A stretch of DNA of 48,092 nt from positions 1 to 48,092 of the forward strand of contig JADGAR010000027.1 of assembly GCA_015231915.1 (NCBI GenBank), written 5' to 3'. The notes under the pieces were generated by a model. That model was not told the origin of the DNA. It ran no database searches and saw only the letters and a list, made by a program, of their open reading frames with translations. Below are positions 25,658 through 34,037 of this stretch, piece after piece; position 1 is the stretch's first letter; every line of letters starts with the position of its first letter. The DNA comes from Magnetococcales bacterium. GTDB taxonomy: Bacteria; Pseudomonadota; Magnetococcia; Magnetococcales; Magnetaquicoccaceae. Both the position numbers and the translations under genes were made by a program.

Positions 25658-26452
25658 TCAGGTCAGACCGGCCTGGTTGATGATCGCCAGCATACCGGCA
25701 TGCAATTTATTGTTGCAGGCCACCACGTTGCCGCTCTGCAAGAACTCCGGCCCACCCGAGAAATCGCTGACCAAACCGCCGGCCTCCAGCACCAGCAGTG
25801 CGCCGGCGGCGATGTCCCAGGGGGAAAGCCCGATCTCCCAGTAGCCGTCGCAGCGTCCCGCCGCCACATACGCCAGATCCAGCGATGCCGCCCCTTGACG
25901 GCGTTGATCCCGCACCTGGGCGAAAAAGCCGGCGAAGGCCGACTGGTAGCGCTCGAACCACTGGGGTCGTCGGCTGGGAAAGCCGGTGGCCACCAAAGCG
26001 TCCGCGAGGCGTTCGGCCTTGGCCACCCGGATGCGCCGGTCGTTCAAAAAGGCCCCGCATCCCCGCTCCGCGACGAACAGTTCGTCGCGCATGGGATCGT
26101 ACACCACCCCGCCCTGCAAGGTCCCGTTCCCGAGCAGGGCGATGGAGATGGCGAAGTGGGGCGTCCCATGCAGGAAATTGAGCGTACCGTCGATGGGATC
26201 CACGATCCAGCAGGGACGATCCGTGCGCAGTGCCCCTCCTTTCTCCTCGGCCAGGATCCCGTATTGGGGGTAGGCCTTTTTGAGATGGAACAGAATTTCC
26301 CGTTCCACCGCCAGGTCGGCGCTGGTCAGTGGGTCGTTCTTGCCCTTCAGGGTGACTTCGAGTTCATGACGGCGGTCGAAATGTTCTCGCGCCAGGACGC
26401 CGGCCTTGAGCGCGGTGCGCACGGCGATGTTGATCGGGGGGGAAAAAGGCAT
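25658..26452 (-). CDS. suhB: Inositol monophosphatase-family phosphatase
   Basis: A 264-residue Mg-dependent phosphatase with the family metal sites: LAEEKGG (Glu), IVDPIDGTLNFLHG (two Asp) and SPWDIAAGALLVLEAGG (Asp). It hydrolyses inositol 1-phosphate or related substrates; in many Proteobacteria SuhB also binds RNA polymerase/NusA in rRNA antitermination. AAGAGGT precedes ATG 26452, preferred over ATG 26473. The gene symbol is by family resemblance. Downstream, the stop at 25658 abuts the broken Rpn gene. The 299 bp upstream (26453-26751) hold no other gene apart from the flgK promoter region. Confidence 0.9.
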   Translation of the reverse strand: MPFSPPINIAVRTALKAGVLAREHFDRRHELEVTLKGKNDPLTSADLAVEREILFHLKKAYPQYGILAEEKGGALRTDRPCWIVDPIDGTLNFLHGTPHFAISIALLGNGTLQGGVVYDPMRDELFVAERGCGAFLNDRRIRVAKAERLADALVATGFPSRRPQWFERYQSAFAGFFAQVRDQRRQGAASLDLAYVAAGRCDGYWEIGLSPWDIAAGALLVLEAGGLVSDFSGGPEFLQSGNVVACNNKLHAGMLAIINQAGLT

Positions 26453-26673
26453 GTGCAACCTCTTGGTATCCATGGATACGGCAATGATGGGTCCGATTGA
26501 TGGCTAACGGTAGCATGATTTGCCCAAGGAAGTCACCCGTGGGAAACATTTGCCGCCAGGGGATCTGGACAAAAGTTTGTCTGGCTGGGGGCGGGATTGT
26601 GGGGCAAAATAAAATATCAAATAATAACAATGAATTATTTGCAAATTTTTCGGTTTATGACTCGTTTTGCAGA

Positions 26674-26690
26674 TTGGCATGTCTTCTGCA
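26674..26690 (+). promoter_or_regulatory. Sigma54-type promoter of the flgK operon
   Basis: TTGGCATGTCTTCTGCA matches TTGGCACG-N4-TTGCA at nearly every position with exact GG-to-GC spacing. The predicted start near 26701 gives a leader of about 50 nt. An FleQ/FlbD-type activator would be expected. Confidence 0.75.
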
Positions 26691-26751
26691 ATATCCTGGT
26701 CAATCGCAAGTTTCACCCCTTCGCAAACTTTGGATTGGAGCTTTTTGAGCC

Positions 26752-28809
26752 ATGTCACTAGGCAGCTTGCTGGACATCTCCAAGCTGGGAATCTTCGCCT
26801 CCCAGGGGACGTTGCAGACGATTTCCCACAACATCTCCAACGTCAACACCCCCGGCTATACCCGGCAAACGGTGGAACTGACCTCCCTGCCGAGCTATCA
26901 GTTCGCGGAAGGGGGCAGCGGGGTGCGGGTGACCGATGTCCGGCAACAACTGGACCAACTGGTGGACCGCCGCCTGGAACTGGGGACCGGCGAGATGGGC
27001 CGGCTGGAGACCCGGGACAAGTATCTGCAAATGGTGGAGAACGTCTTCAACGAGATGGACGGGGATGGTCTCTCCCAGCGGCTGGAGGCCTTCTACGACG
27101 CGGCGGACACCCTGGCGGACAATCCGGCCAATGCCGTGGCCCGTTATCAACTGGTGGCCAAGGCGGATGCCGTGACCAAGCAGCTCAACGGGATGTACCA
27201 GGACCTCAACGGCATTGCCCAGCCGCTCAACCGCGAGATCGATGTGACCCTGGCGGATGTCAACACGCGGCTCAAGGCCATTCAGGAGATCACCAACACC
27301 ATCGTGCGCAACCACAACACCAATCCGGCTCTGGATTTGCAGGATCAGCGCCGCAAGATGATCCAGGACTTGGGCAAACTGATCGACATCCGCACCGTGG
27401 ACCTGAAGAACGGCGAGGTGCAGATCATGTCCGCACGGGAGCAGGAACTTCTTGCCGACTCGGTATTTTCCGCCACCCTCTCCCGGAGCGCCGACATCAC
27501 CAGTACGGGGTTTCAGGGGATCAAGATCGGCGAGCGTCCGTTGGGCCTGGAGACCATCCGGGGCGGGCAGTTGGGCGGACTCCTGGAGTTGCGGGATCAG
27601 GTGATCAACGGTGCCCAGGGGTATCTCACCCGCCTGGAGACGTTGACCGACGAACTGCGCTATCAGGCCAACCGGGTCCATACCCAGTCGGTGAACAAGG
27701 ACATGTCTTCGACGCTGCGGGGGATCATGGATCTTTCCAGCGTGGATACGGCGACGAAACTGGAGGATCTGGTCTCCTACGATGTGTCTGCGAGCGCGTT
27801 GCTGAAGGGGATCGAAACCACGGCCACCGGGTCGAGCGTGGCCACGCTGGTGGACAACGCGGTGGCCAAGACCCTGGTGGAGGCCAACAACCGCTCGGCA
27901 GTGGCGAGCGCCATCACGTCGGCCAACCTGACGACCGACGCCACGGACACCGTGGCGGCGGCGGCGGTGGCGGCGGACACGGGCGGCGACCTGACCCTGG
28001 AGGAGGCCCGCGTCATCGTGGTGGCCGCCAAGACCCTGAATGCCGGAGGCACGGTCGCCCAGGCCTACGCCGCAGTTGCCAACGGTCTCAAGACCCCGGA
28101 TGACATCAAGCGGATCACCAGCGGCAATATCATCCTGGCCTACGGGACCAATGGGAACAATTTGACCCCCGGCACGGCGGTGAGCATCACCCGGAGCATG
28201 ACGTTGACCCAGGTTCTGGCGGCCTTCAACGCTGCGGGGACCGGAGTCACGGCCTCGATCAACGCGGAGAATCGGTTGCAACTGACCGCCGCAACATCTG
28301 GCCAGAAAATTGCAGTCATCAACGACCAGACTGGATTGTTGGCGGCTTTGGGGGTGAACGGCCTGTTTGGCGGACGTGGCGCGCAAGACATGGCCGTGAA
28401 CGCAAACATCATGGCGGATGCCGATCTGGTGGGGGTGGGACGTCTGAATGTGGACAGCCTGACCTCGCCGCAGGCGGTCTCCTTCGACGATGTCAACAGT
28501 CAGGGGGCGCTGAAGCTGGGTGGGTTGCGTACCGACCGGTTCACGCTCTTCGGCAACTCCGCCACTCTGACCGGCCATTACGCCACTCTGAGTGGGGAGG
28601 TGGGCGGGACGATCAACCAGAACAGGGAGACCTTGACGGCCCACAAGGCGGCGCAATCCTTCATCGCCGATATGCGGGAGTCGATTTCCGGGGTCTCTTT
28701 GGAAGAGGAATTGACCGACCTGATTCGCTTTCAGCGGGCCTTCCAGGCCTCGAGCAAGATGGTCGGTGTGGCGGATGAATTGATGCAGACCATCATCAAG
28801 ATGGTCTGA
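26752..28809 (+). CDS. flgK: Flagellar hook-associated protein 1 with large insertion
   Basis: A 685-residue FlgK that joins hook and filament. The N-terminus is canonical (LDISKLGIFASQGTLQTISH, NISNVNTPGYTRQ), as is the C-terminus (DLIRFQRAFQASSKMVGVAD). Between about residues 344 and 462 there is an Ala/Val/Thr-rich insertion with GGDLTLEEARVIVVAAK (about 410-426), which closely resembles three segments of the giant flagellin downstream. This makes it longer than most FlgK proteins (about 550 residues). It is first in the flgK-flgL-fliW-fliC2 operon behind a sigma54-type promoter. Confidence 0.95.
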   Translation: MSLGSLLDISKLGIFASQGTLQTISHNISNVNTPGYTRQTVELTSLPSYQFAEGGSGVRVTDVRQQLDQLVDRRLELGTGEMGRLETRDKYLQMVENVFNEMDGDGLSQRLEAFYDAADTLADNPANAVARYQLVAKADAVTKQLNGMYQDLNGIAQPLNREIDVTLADVNTRLKAIQEITNTIVRNHNTNPALDLQDQRRKMIQDLGKLIDIRTVDLKNGEVQIMSAREQELLADSVFSATLSRSADITSTGFQGIKIGERPLGLETIRGGQLGGLLELRDQVINGAQGYLTRLETLTDELRYQANRVHTQSVNKDMSSTLRGIMDLSSVDTATKLEDLVSYDVSASALLKGIETTATGSSVATLVDNAVAKTLVEANNRSAVASAITSANLTTDATDTVAAAAVAADTGGDLTLEEARVIVVAAKTLNAGGTVAQAYAAVANGLKTPDDIKRITSGNIILAYGTNGNNLTPGTAVSITRSMTLTQVLAAFNAAGTGVTASINAENRLQLTAATSGQKIAVINDQTGLLAALGVNGLFGGRGAQDMAVNANIMADADLVGVGRLNVDSLTSPQAVSFDDVNSQGALKLGGLRTDRFTLFGNSATLTGHYATLSGEVGGTINQNRETLTAHKAAQSFIADMRESISGVSLEEELTDLIRFQRAFQASSKMVGVADELMQTIIKMV

Positions 28810-28831
28810 CCAAAACGAGGGAGCAGGAAAG

Positions 28832-30280
28832 ATGCGTGTCACCCATAGTTTGATGTTCAAGACCGGCGCCCAGGCGATGCAACTGCAACAGCAGGATCTC
28901 CTGAAGGTGCAGGAACAGAGCGTGAGCGGTCAGCGTGTCAACCGCCCTTCGGAAGATCCGTCCGCAACCTATCGGCACATGATCTTTTCTGCGGATCTGA
29001 GCGGCATGCAGAGCCTGAAGAAGACCACCCAGTTCGCCACCGAGCGGCTGGCGCTGGGCGACAGCCATCTGGGTCAGATTCATGACACCCTGCTGAATGC
29101 CCAGGACCTGGTGCTGCAGATGGGCGAGAGCATGCAGGACGGCAATCCGAGCATCATGAAGGCCCAGGCCCAACTGCCCGCCGCGTGGTATCAGGACATC
29201 CTGAGAAGCGCCAACACCCAGTTGGACGAGGTGCCGTTGTTCGGTGGTGGCAAGTCGCAGCTTCCGTTCGACTCGACCTCTCTGGTCGCCACGCCGGTGC
29301 GGTTGAAGTCCACGGACAAGAGCACGCTTTCCGATGCGGGGTTTGCGGCCAGCACCACGGTGGGCACCACGCCGACCGGGCTGCCGTGGGACGTGCAGAT
29401 CAGCTACGCCTCGGCCACCAACCAGTATACCGCGACGGTCAACGGTGTGGCGCAGGCGGCTGCCAGCCTGAACTCCAGCAACGAACTGGACCTCGGGCAG
29501 GGGGTGACATTCAAGATCGTCGATCCGCCGCAAGACGGGGATCTCTTCGCCTTCACGGTGGGGACCAGCACCCAGGGCACCCCGGAGATTCAGAACGTCT
29601 TCCGGAATGCCACCGCGAGCGTGACCGCCGGCACTGCCCCTTCGGATCTGCCCTGGAGCGTGCAGGTCAAGTATCTGGCTGCCACCAGTCAATACCAGGT
29701 CAACATCAACGGCGTGGATCGTCCGCCGACCACCCTGGACGCCAACAAGCAGTTGGATCTGGGCAGTGGCGTCAAGTTCACCTTGAGCGGCACGGCCCGT
29801 ACCGGGGATGTCTATTATTTCGAGGTGGTTCCCAAGTACCAGGGCGGCAACGAGGACCGTCCGGTGCGGGTGCAGCAGGGGGGAACCCTGCCTGGCAACG
29901 TGACCGGACAGGAGTTCCTGGAAGGGAAGGGGCAGTATGGCCGGAACGTGAATATCCTGGGAGCCGTGACCGCCTTGCGGGGTGCTTTGTTGCGCGCCGA
30001 TCCCACGGAGGTTGCCCTCCAGTTGAGCCGGATCCAGGAGGCCCGCGCCCAGATTTCGGACCTGCAGGGGGTGACCGGGGTGCGCAGCGCCCAGGTGAAC
30101 GCGGTCAACACCACCCTGGAGTCCAACGAGGCCACCCTGACCAAGATGAAGGCCGAAAACGTCGAGGCGGATGTGATGGACGTGGTGTCGCAAATGCAAC
30201 AGGTCTCCCAGGCGTTGCAGGTGATGACCGCCACCCAGCGGCAGATTCTCAACAACTCATTGATTGATTTCATTCGTTAG
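28832..30280 (+). CDS. flgL: Flagellar hook-associated protein 3 with internal duplication
   Basis: A 482-residue FlgL, well above the usual 300-320. The N-terminal region (VTHSLMFKTGAQAMQLQQQD, SGQRVNRPSEDPSATY) and C-terminal region (NVEADVMDVVSQMQQVSQAL) form the flagellin-like core. The extra length is an exposed insert made of two related units (about residues 174-246 and 262-332): each runs GLPWDVQISY or DLPWSVQVKY, then QYxxxxNGV, then LDLGxGVxF, then GDxxxFxV. An AGCAGGAAAG ribosome site precedes the ATG, 22 bp after flgK. Confidence 0.94.
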   Translation: MRVTHSLMFKTGAQAMQLQQQDLLKVQEQSVSGQRVNRPSEDPSATYRHMIFSADLSGMQSLKKTTQFATERLALGDSHLGQIHDTLLNAQDLVLQMGESMQDGNPSIMKAQAQLPAAWYQDILRSANTQLDEVPLFGGGKSQLPFDSTSLVATPVRLKSTDKSTLSDAGFAASTTVGTTPTGLPWDVQISYASATNQYTATVNGVAQAAASLNSSNELDLGQGVTFKIVDPPQDGDLFAFTVGTSTQGTPEIQNVFRNATASVTAGTAPSDLPWSVQVKYLAATSQYQVNINGVDRPPTTLDANKQLDLGSGVKFTLSGTARTGDVYYFEVVPKYQGGNEDRPVRVQQGGTLPGNVTGQEFLEGKGQYGRNVNILGAVTALRGALLRADPTEVALQLSRIQEARAQISDLQGVTGVRSAQVNAVNTTLESNEATLTKMKAENVEADVMDVVSQMQQVSQALQVMTATQRQILNNSLIDFIR

Positions 30281-30303
30281 GCGCAAGGGAACGGAGGTTG
30301 AGC

Positions 30304-30849
30304 ATGGAAATTCACGGCACCCGATTCGGCGTACTGGAATTCGAGGAGCACGAGGTCATCATCCTGAACGAGGGCCTGCTCGGTTTTCCCCTGAGCCGAC
30401 GCTTTCTCCTCTTCCCTTATGGTCAGGACTCTTCGTTCTTCTGGCTGCAGTCGGTGGACGAACCGGAAATCGCGTTCATCGTCATCAACCCCTTCGACTT
30501 TTTCGCGGAGATGGAGTTCGTGATCCAGGACGCGGACGCGGAGGCCATCGGTTGTCCCGGCGGCGAGGATGTGGAGATCTTCACCCTGGTGACGATTCCC
30601 GAGGGCAAGCCGGAGGAGATGCGGACCAACCTGGCGGGACCGGTGGTGGTGAACACCGCCAATCGCATGGGTCGCCAGATCCTCATCAAGGAGTATTCGC
30701 CCCGGCAGTTGTTGATCCCGGAGCATCTGCGGCAGACCTATACACAAGAGCGCGAAGAGGAACAGCGACGATTTGGCCGGCAGGAGGCGCGCCGACGTTT
30801 CCGGCGCGAAAAGGTGGTTCCACAAAGAAGAATCGCCGCCGCGGGTTGA
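30304..30849 (+). CDS. fliW: Flagellar assembly factor FliW, copy 1
   Basis: A 181-residue FliW. The family features are the N-terminal MEIHGTRFGVLEFEEHEVI, GLLGFPLSRRFLLFPY, FFWLQSVDEPEIAFIVINPF and ANRMGRQILIKEYS. FliW binds flagellin monomers and the translational repressor CsrA; when flagellin is exported, free FliW sequesters CsrA and flagellin is made. The C-terminal tail (about 145-181) is Arg-rich and absent from copy 2. GGAGG precedes the ATG. It sits directly before the giant flagellin. No csrA is seen in the window. Confidence 0.93.
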   Translation: MEIHGTRFGVLEFEEHEVIILNEGLLGFPLSRRFLLFPYGQDSSFFWLQSVDEPEIAFIVINPFDFFAEMEFVIQDADAEAIGCPGGEDVEIFTLVTIPEGKPEEMRTNLAGPVVVNTANRMGRQILIKEYSPRQLLIPEHLRQTYTQEREEEQRRFGRQEARRRFRREKVVPQRRIAAAG

Positions 30850-30893
30850 ATCGTTTGAACGGATAAGAACAGCAATTCCAAAGGAACCGAACC

Positions 30894-33260
30894 ATGCCTA
30901 TCTATATCAATACCAACATTGCCTCCCTGAACTCCCAACGGCACCTGCTGGGCGCCACCGGCGAACTGAACAAGGTGTTCGCCCGCCTCTCCTCCGGGAT
31001 GCGGATCAATACCGCCGGGGACGACGCCGCCGGGCTGGCGATCTCCAACCGGATGACGGCGCAGGTACGCGGCCTGACCCAGGCGATCCGCAATGCCAAC
31101 GACGGCATCTCGGTCTCCCAGGTGGCCGAGGGTGCCCTCTCCGAGCACTCCAACATGCTGCAGCGGATGAACGAACTGGCAGTGCAGGCGGCCAACGCCA
31201 CCAACAGCGACGCCGACCGCCTGAGCCTTCAGCAGGAGATCAATCAGCTCCTGGGCGAGATCGAGCGGGTGGCGCAGGAGACCGAATTCAACAACTGGCC
31301 GATGCTCAACGGCAAGACCCAGCCGCTGGTGTTCCATGTCGGGGCGCGTGAGGATCAGACCGTCACCGTGGGATTGGCCGACGCGCGGGCCAACACCCTG
31401 CTCGCCCAGCCGCATCTGGTCAATCCCAACGCCAAGGAGAGCGTGTTCAATCCCAAGATCAAGGGGTTGGTCACCAAGGTTCCGAGTCCGCCGCTGGCCA
31501 ATACCAAGCTGTACAGCGCCAACGTGGCCACCGGGATCAACGCCATCGCCAACGCCAACGAGTCTGGGGCTTCCCCCTTCACCACGAAGCCGACCGATGT
31601 GATCACCAAGGTGGTCGATGCCTTCGAGGGGAACATCTCCGCCAAGGAGGCGGCTGAGGCCTCGGTGACCGGCGCGGCGGTCAACGGCACCACTTACGAG
31701 GGGGCCAGTTTTGCCAAGAGTCTGGCCCTGGCGGCAACCGGCTCCACGGTCAAATCGGATGTGTACGATGCGATCACGACCTATCTCGGACTGGGCGCCG
31801 TGACGGATTTGAACAGTGTCCCCGTCGGCCTGACCCCGCCGAAGACCGGTACCAGCCTGGATGGCACGGAGACCGTGGACAACGTGGCCACGGCCCTCAA
31901 GAACATCAAGGGGGACAATACCTCAGCGTTCTACGAGAAGGCCAAGGTGGCCGCCGCCGCGATGATCGCGATTTCCCGGGATGGTGCCAGCTGCCTGGAC
32001 GCCCGTGATTCCGCAGCGGCGCAGGTGATCCGCAATGCGGATACCAGTCTTGATTTCGACAAGGCGCAGGTGATCGCCGCCGCCGCCTACAAGGCTGCGG
32101 AGAGTTCCACCCGCTCCACGATCGTGACCGCCATCAAGGCCAACAGCACCACGGTCTCCACCACGACCCTGGCCAACATGAACGGGACCGACGTGGTGAC
32201 CGTGGGGGTGAACAACACCAATGTCAACGTCAACGACCGGCTGGCGGTGGCCAATACCATCACCAATGGGATCAATCGCGGCGACTCCGCCGAGGTGGTC
32301 GCCCTGGCTGCGGTGCGCTCGGACGCGGGCAGCAACCTGACCCTGGACGAGGCGCGTGTCATCGTGGCGGCGGCGAAGAACTTCAAGAACGGGGGCAGCG
32401 CCACCTCTGCGGGCACTGCCGCCGAGGCTGCGGTCACCAAGGACGGCGTGGCCTATGCCATGAGTTCGAACGTCTCCGCCAGCACGGCGGTGGTGGTGGA
32501 GAACGCGGTCTACGCCAGCGGCGTGAAGGATGTCCCGGTGGGCAATATTCGTCTGGTGATCAACGCCTTCGGCGCGGCCATCAGCCAGGGCAAGGATATC
32601 GAGACCGTTGCTGCGGAAGGCAGGGCGGCGGATGCCGGCGGGAATCTCTCCATCGACATCGCCAAGGTGATCGCCGCCGGCGGCAAGGCTGCGGCAGTGC
32701 CGGGTGCCACCGTGACCGCGGCCAATACCGCCGCCAGCAACATGGCCCGGGTGCTGGATGCCCGCGACTATACCGTCTCCTACGCGGCCAAGTTCGGTGC
32801 CAAGGCGATCGCCAATCAGCATGTCACGGTCCCCGATTGGCTGCTCGACACCAGCGGGAAGACCAAATTTCCGCCCGTGCCCCTGGTGGACATCACCGGC
32901 GCGTCGGTTCCCACCGATCCGACCCTGCCCTTCGATCCGCCGACCACGGACGCCACCAATCCTCCGTTGAACGGGGCCAAGGCTGCCGGTCAGATGTTGG
33001 CGATCATCGCCAGCGCCCTCGACCGGGTGTCGGCCACCCGCGCGGAGCTGGGGGCCATCGAGAGCCGTTTCGCCGCCAACATCAAGAACCTCTCCAACGT
33101 GGTGGAGAACGTTTCGGCGGCCCGTTCGCGGATTCTGGACACCGACATCGCTGCCGAGACCGCCAACCTGACCCGCCTGGCGATCATGCAGCAGGCCGGC
33201 ACGGCGATCCTGGCCCAGGCCAATCAGCAGCCGCAGTTGGCCCTGCAACTGTTGAAATAA
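30894..33260 (+). CDS. fliC: Giant flagellin (788 residues) with repeated central module
   Basis: A flagellin with normal ends and a very large centre. The N-terminal part shows [40 protein letters not shown] and ANDGISVSQVAEGALSEH; the C-terminal part shows RFAANIKNLSNVVENVSAAR and [20 protein letters not shown]. Residues about 190-700 are Ala/Val/Thr/Asn-rich and contain three related segments at about 383, 477 and 580 (DFDKAQVIAAAAYK, TLDEARVIVAAAK, SIDIAKVIAAGGK), spaced 94-103 residues. The centre should form surface-exposed domains on the filament. It is coupled to fliW copy 1 upstream. A large hairpin follows at 33272-33318. Confidence 0.93.
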   Translation: MPIYINTNIASLNSQRHLLGATGELNKVFARLSSGMRINTAGDDAAGLAISNRMTAQVRGLTQAIRNANDGISVSQVAEGALSEHSNMLQRMNELAVQAANATNSDADRLSLQQEINQLLGEIERVAQETEFNNWPMLNGKTQPLVFHVGAREDQTVTVGLADARANTLLAQPHLVNPNAKESVFNPKIKGLVTKVPSPPLANTKLYSANVATGINAIANANESGASPFTTKPTDVITKVVDAFEGNISAKEAAEASVTGAAVNGTTYEGASFAKSLALAATGSTVKSDVYDAITTYLGLGAVTDLNSVPVGLTPPKTGTSLDGTETVDNVATALKNIKGDNTSAFYEKAKVAAAAMIAISRDGASCLDARDSAAAQVIRNADTSLDFDKAQVIAAAAYKAAESSTRSTIVTAIKANSTTVSTTTLANMNGTDVVTVGVNNTNVNVNDRLAVANTITNGINRGDSAEVVALAAVRSDAGSNLTLDEARVIVAAAKNFKNGGSATSAGTAAEAAVTKDGVAYAMSSNVSASTAVVVENAVYASGVKDVPVGNIRLVINAFGAAISQGKDIETVAAEGRAADAGGNLSIDIAKVIAAGGKAAAVPGATVTAANTAASNMARVLDARDYTVSYAAKFGAKAIANQHVTVPDWLLDTSGKTKFPPVPLVDITGASVPTDPTLPFDPPTTDATNPPLNGAKAAGQMLAIIASALDRVSATRAELGAIESRFAANIKNLSNVVENVSAARSRILDTDIAAETANLTRLAIMQQAGTAILAQANQQPQLALQLLK

Positions 33261-33271
33261 GGTGAGCAGGC

Positions 33272-33318
33272 GTCAGAAATTCCTGCCCGCCGGTTTCTCC
33301 TGGGGTGGGATTTCTGAC
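33272..33318 (+). terminator. Large hairpin after giant flagellin
   Basis: GTCAGAAATTCC pairs with GGGATTTCTGAC (12 bp with one G:T), 11 bp after the stop. There is no T-run directly after it, so it may be a terminator of an unusual kind or an mRNA-stabilising end. Confidence 0.5.
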
Positions 33319-33414
33319 AAAAAGGATTCCTGTGGGGGGCATCGGCTGGGCAAAACCTGCCGGCCTGCAGGAAGGAGAGTGGGTGTAGATATTGATATTG
33401 CTGGAAAAAATTAG

Positions 33415-33431
33415 TTGGCACACATCATGCT
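33415..33431 (+). promoter_or_regulatory. Sigma54-type promoter of fliW2-fliC3
   Basis: TTGGCACACATCATGCT has a perfect TTGGCAC block and GC in the exact -12 register. The predicted start near 33442 leaves a leader of about 60 nt before fliW copy 2. Confidence 0.75.
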
Positions 33432-33504
33432 TTACTGATGGCGTGCCAAGTGCCCTCTCAAGGACCGGCAATCGGAATGTTGCGCAATAAAATGGGAGAA
33501 GATG

Positions 33505-34008
33505 ATGGAGATCCATGGTACGCGGTTTGGAACCCTGCAGTTCAGGCAGGAAGAGGTGATCACCCTTGCCGATGGGATGCTGGGGTTTCCCCACAGCAAG
33601 AGATATCTCATGTTTCCCTATGCGGAGGACTCCTCTTTCTTCTGGCTGCAATCCGTGGATGAGCCGGAGATCGCCTTCATCGTGATCAATCCCTTCGATT
33701 TCTTCTCGGATCTGGAGTTCCTGATCGATGACGCGGATTCCCGGGCCATCGGCCTGGAAAAGGGCGAGGACCTGGAAGTCTTCACGCTCCTGACCATCCC
33801 GGAAGGCAAGCCGGAAGAGATGCGCACCAATCTGGCAGGACCGGTGGTGGTGAACGTGAGCAACCGTTGTGGTCGGCAGGTGGTGGTCAAGGAGTACTCG
33901 CCACGCCAGCCTCTGATTCCGCTGGAGATGCGCGCAAGCTACAGGGACCGCACGGAGTTCGGACGCGGGAGAAGGACAGTCAGACAACAAATGGTTGCGG
34001 TTTCCTGA
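33505..34008 (+). CDS. fliW: Flagellar assembly factor FliW, copy 2
   Basis: A 167-residue FliW paralogue of copy 1, beginning MEIHGTRFGTLQFRQEEVIT and sharing SSFFWLQSVDEPEIAFIVIN and KPEEMRTNLAGPVVVNVSNR. It is shorter at the C-terminus, lacking most of the Arg-rich tail. The ribosome site GGGAGAAG favours ATG 33505; an ATG directly before it at 33502 is also possible. It is paired with flagellin 3, as copy 1 is paired with the giant flagellin, so each FliW may be matched to its flagellin. Confidence 0.93.
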   Translation: MEIHGTRFGTLQFRQEEVITLADGMLGFPHSKRYLMFPYAEDSSFFWLQSVDEPEIAFIVINPFDFFSDLEFLIDDADSRAIGLEKGEDLEVFTLLTIPEGKPEEMRTNLAGPVVVNVSNRCGRQVVVKEYSPRQPLIPLEMRASYRDRTEFGRGRRTVRQQMVAVS

Positions 34009-34037
34009 ATGGGTGACTAGAGACAAGGATTAGAGCC

